Of a stretch of 64,000 nt of DNA, positions 59,258 through 64,000 are shown piece by piece. The position numbers and the translations under genes were made by a program. Origin of the DNA: Echinicola arenosa (lineage in GTDB: Bacteria > Bacteroidota > Bacteroidia > Cytophagales > Cyclobacteriaceae); the NCBI RefSeq assembly GCF_014841125.1, contig NZ_JACYTQ010000008.1:124001-188000 (forward strand), written 5' to 3'. How positions within the stretch are numbered: the first letter of the stretch is position 1; each line of letters opens with the position of its first letter. The notes below the pieces were generated by a model that did not search any database, was not told the DNA's origin, and saw nothing but the letters and a program-made list of their open reading frames with translations.

Positions 59258-61171
59258 ATGAACAAATTTATTGTTCCCTTACACAACAAAAAAGGAAAAT
59301 GGACCACAGCTATTCTGCTATCCGGTCTTTCCTTAATGAGTTCCAACCTTACAGCTCAGGAAACCAAAGAGCTGGAAGAAGTGGTGGTGACCGGCACCAA
59401 GTTTGAAATCCCTGTAGAAAAATCAGGTAAAACCATCTACAAGTTAGACCAAAGTGACATTGAGAGAAATGCTGGTAAAACCGTAGCTGACATCTTGAAT
59501 GAAGTACCCGGAATACAAATTGATGGTAATTTTGGCGCTCCTGGAACTAACCTCAGCTATTTTGTCCGCGGGGCCAGCAGCAAAAACACCCTTATACTAA
59601 TTGATGGGCTTCCCATCAATGATCCCTCTGATATTTCTTCCACTTTTGACCTAAGGTTGCTTTCTTTAAATCAAGTAGAGTCCATTGAGGTGCTGAAAGG
59701 TGGCCTCAGCACACTATACGGCACAGGTGCTTCTGCAGCAGTCATCAATATTAAATTAAAATCTGCACAGGACAACCAAAAGATAGCAGGTACAGTGGAC
59801 TTTAATGGTGGTTCCTTTGGCACTTACAATGGTAACCTCAATATCAATGGCAAAAATGAAAAGTTGAGCTACATGGTGTCGGGTAACTATTTTACTTCAG
59901 AAGGTTTTACTTCTGCTTCGGAAGAACAGTCGGTCACTCCTTTTGGCAAAGATGGAATGGACAGAAAAAATGCCATGCTCAAACTGGGCTATGATTTTTC
60001 AGACCGTTTTCACTTGGACTTTGTCAGCGCATATGATGATATGGAAGCGGATTACGATGACAATACTTTTACCGATGCCAATAACCAACAACTTAGCAGC
60101 CAACTTAGGTTTGGATTGACTCCTTCCTATACCTATGCAAAAGGGGTCATCAAGCTAAAGTCCATTTACAACCAGAATGAAAGGGAATTTATCAGCTCCT
60201 ACCCTTCTGAATATAAAGGCAGAAACCTTCAGCTGGACCTCACCCAGGAACACCAGATCATTGAAGGATTAAAAGGGCTTTGGGGGCTAAACTTACAGCA
60301 GTTTTCTTATGAACAGCCCGGTGACTTAAGTTTTGACAGCAACAAATTTACCATCATAGACCCTTATGCTTCTTTGTTCTATGAAACCAACTCAGGCTTC
60401 AATATTCATGCTGGCGCTAGGGTCAATACCCATTCTGAGTATGATGCTAAGTTTATTTATAATGTCAATCCCAGCTACTTGTTTGCGGTGACTAAGACCA
60501 TATCGATGAAGGTTTTGGCTTCGGTATCTACCTCTTATGTTACACCTTCCCTTTACCAGATCAACTCTCCGCTTTATGGTAACACCGACCTGAATCCAGA
60601 AGAGTCTTTAAACTATGAGCAAGGTGTTTCTTTTTATGTGGGGAATGAGTTTACATTGAACTTGGTGCACTTTACCCGTGATGAATCAGAGCCTATTGAC
60701 TTTGTTTCCATTTATGATGAAGAAGGAAATTACATTGCCGGTCAATATCAGAATACTGCCTCTGAAAGAAGGGTGGAAGGTTTTGAGGCGGACTTGTCAT
60801 GGTTGGTCAATCAGTACTTTGACATGTCTGCCAATTTTGCCCATGTCAGTACAGATAAGCCAGAGACTTTTTACAGGATTCCCAAAAACAAATGGGGACT
60901 TGCCTTCAATGCCCGTCCAGCTGAAAACACCCAAGTTTCTTTGAAATATAATTTTACCAGCAAAAGAACCATCTATGATTGGGGCTATGGTGGTGAGCTG
61001 GACTTAGATAGCTACGGTTTGGTTGATCTATTTGTACAGCAAGGCTTCTTGGAAAACAAACTCAACCTCTATGGGGGGATCAACAACCTCTTGGATGAAG
61101 AGTTTACTGCAATTTATGGTTATACAACCCGAGGAAGAACCTTCAGTCTTGGAGCACGTTTTCAGTTTTAA
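59258..61171 (+). CDS. TonB-dependent receptor for cobalamin/cobinamide (BtuB-like)
   Basis: A 637-residue outer-membrane receptor with signal peptide ending LTAQE, TonB-box-like LEEVVVTGTKFEIP at the mature N-terminus, plug (VADILNEVPGIQIDG, SYFVRGASSKNTLILIDGLPIND, VESIEVLKGGLSTLYGTGASAAVINI) and a barrel ending SLGARFQF. The length and plug are like BtuB. The riboswitch upstream and the cobU/cobT genes downstream make a corrinoid the likely substrate. No btuFCD genes are in the window. Four bases separate it from the next gene. Confidence 0.92.
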   Translation: MNKFIVPLHNKKGKWTTAILLSGLSLMSSNLTAQETKELEEVVVTGTKFEIPVEKSGKTIYKLDQSDIERNAGKTVADILNEVPGIQIDGNFGAPGTNLSYFVRGASSKNTLILIDGLPINDPSDISSTFDLRLLSLNQVESIEVLKGGLSTLYGTGASAAVINIKLKSAQDNQKIAGTVDFNGGSFGTYNGNLNINGKNEKLSYMVSGNYFTSEGFTSASEEQSVTPFGKDGMDRKNAMLKLGYDFSDRFHLDFVSAYDDMEADYDDNTFTDANNQQLSSQLRFGLTPSYTYAKGVIKLKSIYNQNEREFISSYPSEYKGRNLQLDLTQEHQIIEGLKGLWGLNLQQFSYEQPGDLSFDSNKFTIIDPYASLFYETNSGFNIHAGARVNTHSEYDAKFIYNVNPSYLFAVTKTISMKVLASVSTSYVTPSLYQINSPLYGNTDLNPEESLNYEQGVSFYVGNEFTLNLVHFTRDESEPIDFVSIYDEEGNYIAGQYQNTASERRVEGFEADLSWLVNQYFDMSANFAHVSTDKPETFYRIPKNKWGLAFNARPAENTQVSLKYNFTSKRTIYDWGYGGELDLDSYGLVDLFVQQGFLENKLNLYGGINNLLDEEFTAIYGYTTRGRTFSLGARFQF

Positions 61172-61174
61172 CCC

Positions 61175-61528
61175 ATGATCAAGGAAAAGCACTGTCCCAA
61201 TTGTCAGCAATCATTTGAATGCACTCACCAATGCTGGTGCAGTGCTTTTCCTCCTATTGTCCCACTTGAAAAAGAAAAGGGCTGTCTCTGCCCTGATTGC
61301 CTCAAGCAAGAAGTCATCCAAAGAATTGACAGTTGGACCACCCCTCTTACCAAAGAAAAAGTAAAAACGATCCAGCAAATGGGACTTCCGACGCAATTGA
61401 TTGAAGGAATTGATTATACCATCAATGAAGCCGGCTTTTATGTCTTTACTTCTTGGTACCTTTTACGCCAAGGAAAATGCTGTGGCAATGGTTGCCAAAA
61501 TTGTCCTTATCAAAAAATCGAAAAATAA
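61175..61528 (+). CDS. CWC domain-DUF5522 fusion protein
   Basis: A 117-residue cysteine-rich protein. The N-terminal part CPNCQQSFECTHQCWCSAFP and CLCPDCLKQ form a Cys-rich CWC domain; the C-terminal part (INEAGFYVFTSWYLLRQGKCCGNGCQNCPY) is DUF5522. Counting both parts gives twelve cysteines, likely for zinc or an Fe-S cluster. It sits four bases after the TonB receptor and its stop directly touches the cobU start codon, inside the riboswitch-controlled operon. The function of either domain is not known; a role in corrinoid handling is only suggested by position. Confidence 0.85.
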   Translation: MIKEKHCPNCQQSFECTHQCWCSAFPPIVPLEKEKGCLCPDCLKQEVIQRIDSWTTPLTKEKVKTIQQMGLPTQLIEGIDYTINEAGFYVFTSWYLLRQGKCCGNGCQNCPYQKIEK

Positions 61529-62038
61529 ATGGTCCATTACATTACAGGAGGAGAAAGATCAGGAAAAAGTAGATATGCACAAACCCTGGCAGAAGAAGAG
61601 GCTTTTCCTCTCTATTATTTGGCTACTTCACGGATTTGGGATGATGATTTCCAAAAAAGAGTGGATAGACATCTAGCAGACAGAGATGAAAGATGGACCA
61701 CCATTGAAGAAGATAAATTCTTGGGGACGGTGAATATCAAGGACAAAGTAGTAGTCATAGACTGTGTCACACTTTGGTTAACCAATTGGTATGTAGATAC
61801 GAAAAATAATGTGGCTGAATGCCTGGAAAAATGCAAAGCAGAACTGGACCTGTTTTTCCTAAATGCCCAAGAAAGCATCGTTTTTATTATTTCCAATGAA
61901 ATAGGGATGGGCCTACACGCACAGACAGAAGTGGGCAGAAAGTTCACCGAACTGCAAGGATGGATCAATCAGTACATTGCCCAAAAGGCGGACAAGGCCA
62001 CTTTTATGGTTTCAGGACTCCCCATTAAACTCAAATAA
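61529..62038 (+). CDS. cobU: Adenosylcobinamide kinase/adenosylcobinamide-phosphate guanylyltransferase
   Basis: A 169-residue bifunctional enzyme. The P-loop is GGERSGKSRYAQ; ATSRIWDDDFQKRVDRHLADR and WTTIEE follow with the guanylylated histidine in the RHLADR segment; VVIDCVTLWLTNW is motif B; ISNEIGMGLHA and FTELQGWINQYIA complete the family. It phosphorylates and activates adenosylcobinamide to the GDP form for lower-ligand attachment. The ATG directly adjoins the stop codon of the previous gene. Confidence 0.95.
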   Translation: MVHYITGGERSGKSRYAQTLAEEEAFPLYYLATSRIWDDDFQKRVDRHLADRDERWTTIEEDKFLGTVNIKDKVVVIDCVTLWLTNWYVDTKNNVAECLEKCKAELDLFFLNAQESIVFIISNEIGMGLHAQTEVGRKFTELQGWINQYIAQKADKATFMVSGLPIKLK

Positions 62039-62039
62039 C

Positions 62040-62771
62040 ATGATCAACAGCGTATTCAATTGGAGCGGAGGAAAAGACAGTGCCTTGGCCTTATATCATA
62101 TCTTGCAAGAGCAACAGTTTAAGGTCTCCCAACTGATGACCACGGTCAATTCAAAACATGATCGAATTTCCATGCATGGAGTGAGAAGGGAACTTCTACA
62201 AGCCCAGTCAAATGCAATTGGCATTCCTGTACATGAAATCCTACTTCCTGAAATGCCCAGCATGTCTGAATATGACCAGATCATGAAAAGTACCATGCAA
62301 AAGCTAAAAAACGCAGAAATCACCCACAGCATATTTGGTGATATTTTTTTGGAGGACCTAAAAAAATATCGGGAAGGTAGATTGGCAGAGATAGGCTTAA
62401 AAGGACACTTCCCTCTATGGAAAAGAAACACCACCGAACTGATCCATGAATTTCTTGATCTTGGATTCAAGACCATAGTGGTTTGTGCCAAAGCACCATT
62501 GCTTTCTGAGGATTTTGTGGGTAGAATCATAGACCATGATTTCATCAAAGAACTGCCTAAGGATGTAGATCCTTGTGGAGAAAATGGGGAGTTTCACACC
62601 TTTGTTTTTGATGGCCCTATTTTCAACAAAGCCATCAATTTCGAATTGGGAGAAAAGGTTTTTCGAACCTATGATGCTCCAAAGGACAGCAATGACAATT
62701 GTTTTGCTGAAAAGGAAGAAACACCCGATAAAGTAGGTTTTCATTATATTGACCTAATTTCCAAATCATGA
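62040..62771 (+). CDS. Diphthine-ammonia-ligase-like ATP pyrophosphatase
   Basis: A 243-residue adenine-nucleotide alpha-hydrolase. NWSGGKDSALALYHIL is the PP-loop, and HSIFGDIFLEDLKKYREGRLAEIGLKGHFPLWKRNT and GENGEFHTFVFDGPIF are marks of the Dph6/MJ0570 family. I take the ATG at 62040 (MINSVFNWSGG), since the earlier frame belongs to the cobU region. Eukaryotic Dph6 amidates diphthine, but bacteria have no diphthamide, so the role must differ. It lies between cobU and cobT and overlaps cobT by four bases (ATGA). Confidence 0.85.
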   Translation: MINSVFNWSGGKDSALALYHILQEQQFKVSQLMTTVNSKHDRISMHGVRRELLQAQSNAIGIPVHEILLPEMPSMSEYDQIMKSTMQKLKNAEITHSIFGDIFLEDLKKYREGRLAEIGLKGHFPLWKRNTTELIHEFLDLGFKTIVVCAKAPLLSEDFVGRIIDHDFIKELPKDVDPCGENGEFHTFVFDGPIFNKAINFELGEKVFRTYDAPKDSNDNCFAEKEETPDKVGFHYIDLISKS

Positions 62772-63814
62772 TCGACTTCAATATCACGCCCATTAACTTA
62801 GAAATAAAAGAAAAACTTCAGTCCAAAATTGATGGCAAAACCAAACCTGTTGGTGCACTTGGACAGCTGGAAGAGCTGGCCCTCCAAATCGGCCTGATCC
62901 AGCAAAGCACCAGCCCAGAATTGAAGAAACCACATATTGTTGTTTTTGCCGGAGACCATGGTATTGCAAAAACCGGATTGGTCAATCCTTATCCGCAGGA
63001 AGTCACTTTTCAGATGGTCATGAACTTTATCTCAGGAGGAGCAGCCATCAATGTTTTGGCCAAACAGAATAATATTGCCGTCAAAGTAGTGGATGCCGGG
63101 GTGAATCATGACTTTGGGAATCTCCCCGGTTTGGTCAATGCAAAGATCGCCTTGGGCACCAAAAACTACCTTGAAGAACCTGCTATGAGTACGGAACAGG
63201 CTAATGAAGCCATCCAAATGGGAGCTAACATTGTAGAAGAAATTTTCACGAATGGCTGTAACGTCATTGGTTTTGGCGAAATGGGTATAGGAAACACCTC
63301 TTCTGCTGCACTTATCATGCATTACATATGCGATATGCCACTTGAAAATTGCGTAGGAAAGGGCACTGGCACTAATCTCAAACAACAAAAAACAAAACTT
63401 CAAACCCTAAAAAAGGCAGTTGACAAACATAAAAATAGCAATATCAACAATCATTTTTCTATTTTGACTACTTTTGGAGGTCTAGAGATAGCACAAATTT
63501 GTGGAGGAATGTTGAAGGCTGCAGAAAAAAGGATGACAATATTGGTAGATGGTTTTATCACCACTGCCGCCCTATTGATTGCTTCAAAAATAAATCCAAA
63601 TATTCTACCTTATTGTATATTCACCCATTGCTCCGATGAAAAAGGACATCGGGCAATGCTAGAATTCCTCAACTCAAAACCTATATTGCATCTTAACATG
63701 CGACTGGGAGAAGGTTCTGGTGCAGCCGTTGCTTACCCTATTGTTTTGGCGGCCTGTACCTTTCTAAACCAGATGGCAAGTTTTGAGTCTGCTGGAGTTA
63801 GTCAAGCCAAATAA
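62768..63814 (+). CDS. cobT: Nicotinate-nucleotide-dimethylbenzimidazole phosphoribosyltransferase
   Basis: A 348-residue enzyme that makes alpha-ribazole phosphate, the lower-ligand nucleotide of B12. Family segments: GKTKPVGALGQLEELALQIG, VVFAGDHGIAKTGLVNPYPQEVT, FISGGAAINVLAKQ, VIGFGEMGIGNTSSAA with the catalytic region, and the end motif LRLGEGSGAAVAYPIV with the catalytic glutamate. The ATG overlaps the previous stop (ATGA), showing translational coupling. cobS follows after 33 bases. Confidence 0.96.
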   Translation: MIDFNITPINLEIKEKLQSKIDGKTKPVGALGQLEELALQIGLIQQSTSPELKKPHIVVFAGDHGIAKTGLVNPYPQEVTFQMVMNFISGGAAINVLAKQNNIAVKVVDAGVNHDFGNLPGLVNAKIALGTKNYLEEPAMSTEQANEAIQMGANIVEEIFTNGCNVIGFGEMGIGNTSSAALIMHYICDMPLENCVGKGTGTNLKQQKTKLQTLKKAVDKHKNSNINNHFSILTTFGGLEIAQICGGMLKAAEKRMTILVDGFITTAALLIASKINPNILPYCIFTHCSDEKGHRAMLEFLNSKPILHLNMRLGEGSGAAVAYPIVLAACTFLNQMASFESAGVSQAK

Positions 63815-63847
63815 AGATTAATCAGAATATAACCCAAATTCCAAAAT

Positions 63848-64000
63848 ATGAAGAAGGAATTACATGCTTTCTTAACAGCAGTAATGTTCTATACGAGAAT
63901 CCCTTGCCCAACATGGGTGGATCACTCTGAAGAGTACTTGACTTATTCTCGCAAATATTTTCCATTGATCGGTTGGATTGTAGGTGGTCTATCTGGCTTG
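63848..64000 (+). CDS. cobS: Adenosylcobinamide-GDP ribazoletransferase, 3' partial
   Basis: The first 51 codons are in the window and the gene runs past its end. MKKELHAFLTAVMFYTRIPCP, with the LTAVMFYTRIP motif, and YFPLIGWIVGGLSGL are the standard start of CobS/CobV, the membrane enzyme that joins GDP-cobinamide and alpha-ribazole. It follows cobT by 33 bases in the same operon. Confidence 0.9.
   Translation, partial: MKKELHAFLTAVMFYTRIPCPTWVDHSEEYLTYSRKYFPLIGWIVGGLSGL

Overview
This window comes from a Bacteroidota chromosome, most likely Cytophagales and probably near Cyclobacteriaceae (Echinicola, Cyclobacterium, Algoriphagus); the genus is an inference. The clues are a SusC/SusD pair with a hybrid two-component regulator, a TamL-type lipoprotein, a Bat-type operon tail, LytTR and VCBS/ASPIC proteins, AT-rich gaps, promoters of the TAnnTTTG type, and low GC. 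I saw no rRNA, tRNA, CRISPR array, prophage or intact insertion sequence.

Layout. 1-1.5 kb: end of a Bat (aerotolerance-type) operon. 1.5-7.3 kb: housekeeping genes (thiolase, a MORN-repeat protein, purC, a STAS protein, RNase Z, a queuosine-precursor transporter). 7.4-14.2 kb: small exported proteins, then a TonB-dependent receptor followed by two related phosphoinositide-phospholipase-C-like lipoproteins, separated by a highly structured intergenic element. 14.4-25.1 kb: transporter, rRNA/tRNA methyltransferase, tamL, hemF, PAP2 phosphatase, riboflavin synthase, pcm, thioesterase, a HolD-like protein, a DUF3817 protein, a kinase-like protein and Dps. 25.1-32.8 kb: ppc, a lactonase, a cold-shock protein, menC, queA and a LytTR regulator. 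33.1-39.5 kb: a complete RND efflux operon (tetR, tolC-like, adaptor, pump) read leftwards, with a palindromic candidate operator just upstream of tetR. 39.8-43.3 kb: a HAD hydrolase and a gene-poor stretch of about 1.5 kb with candidate DnaA boxes, a dispersed repeat and several hairpins. 43.3-58.6 kb: an aldo/keto reductase, then a leftward SusC/SusD/surface-glycan-binding/VCBS-ASPIC locus controlled by a one-polypeptide hybrid sensor-regulator, with no recognisable glycoside hydrolase. 58.8-64 kb: a cobalamin riboswitch driving a TonB receptor and cobinamide-salvage genes (cobU, cobT, start of cobS), interleaved with a CWC-DUF5522 protein and a diphthine-ammonia-ligase-like ATPase.

The clearest functional units are the B12 uptake and lower-ligand assembly operon under riboswitch control, the drug-efflux operon, and the SusCD locus. 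The least explained items are the kinase-like protein at 23.3 kb, the HolD-like protein at 22.3 kb, the multi-branched element between the two phospholipase-like genes, and the repeat-rich gap near 41-42.4 kb, which may hold a replication origin or only repeat debris. Names rest on motif recognition by eye, with no database search.
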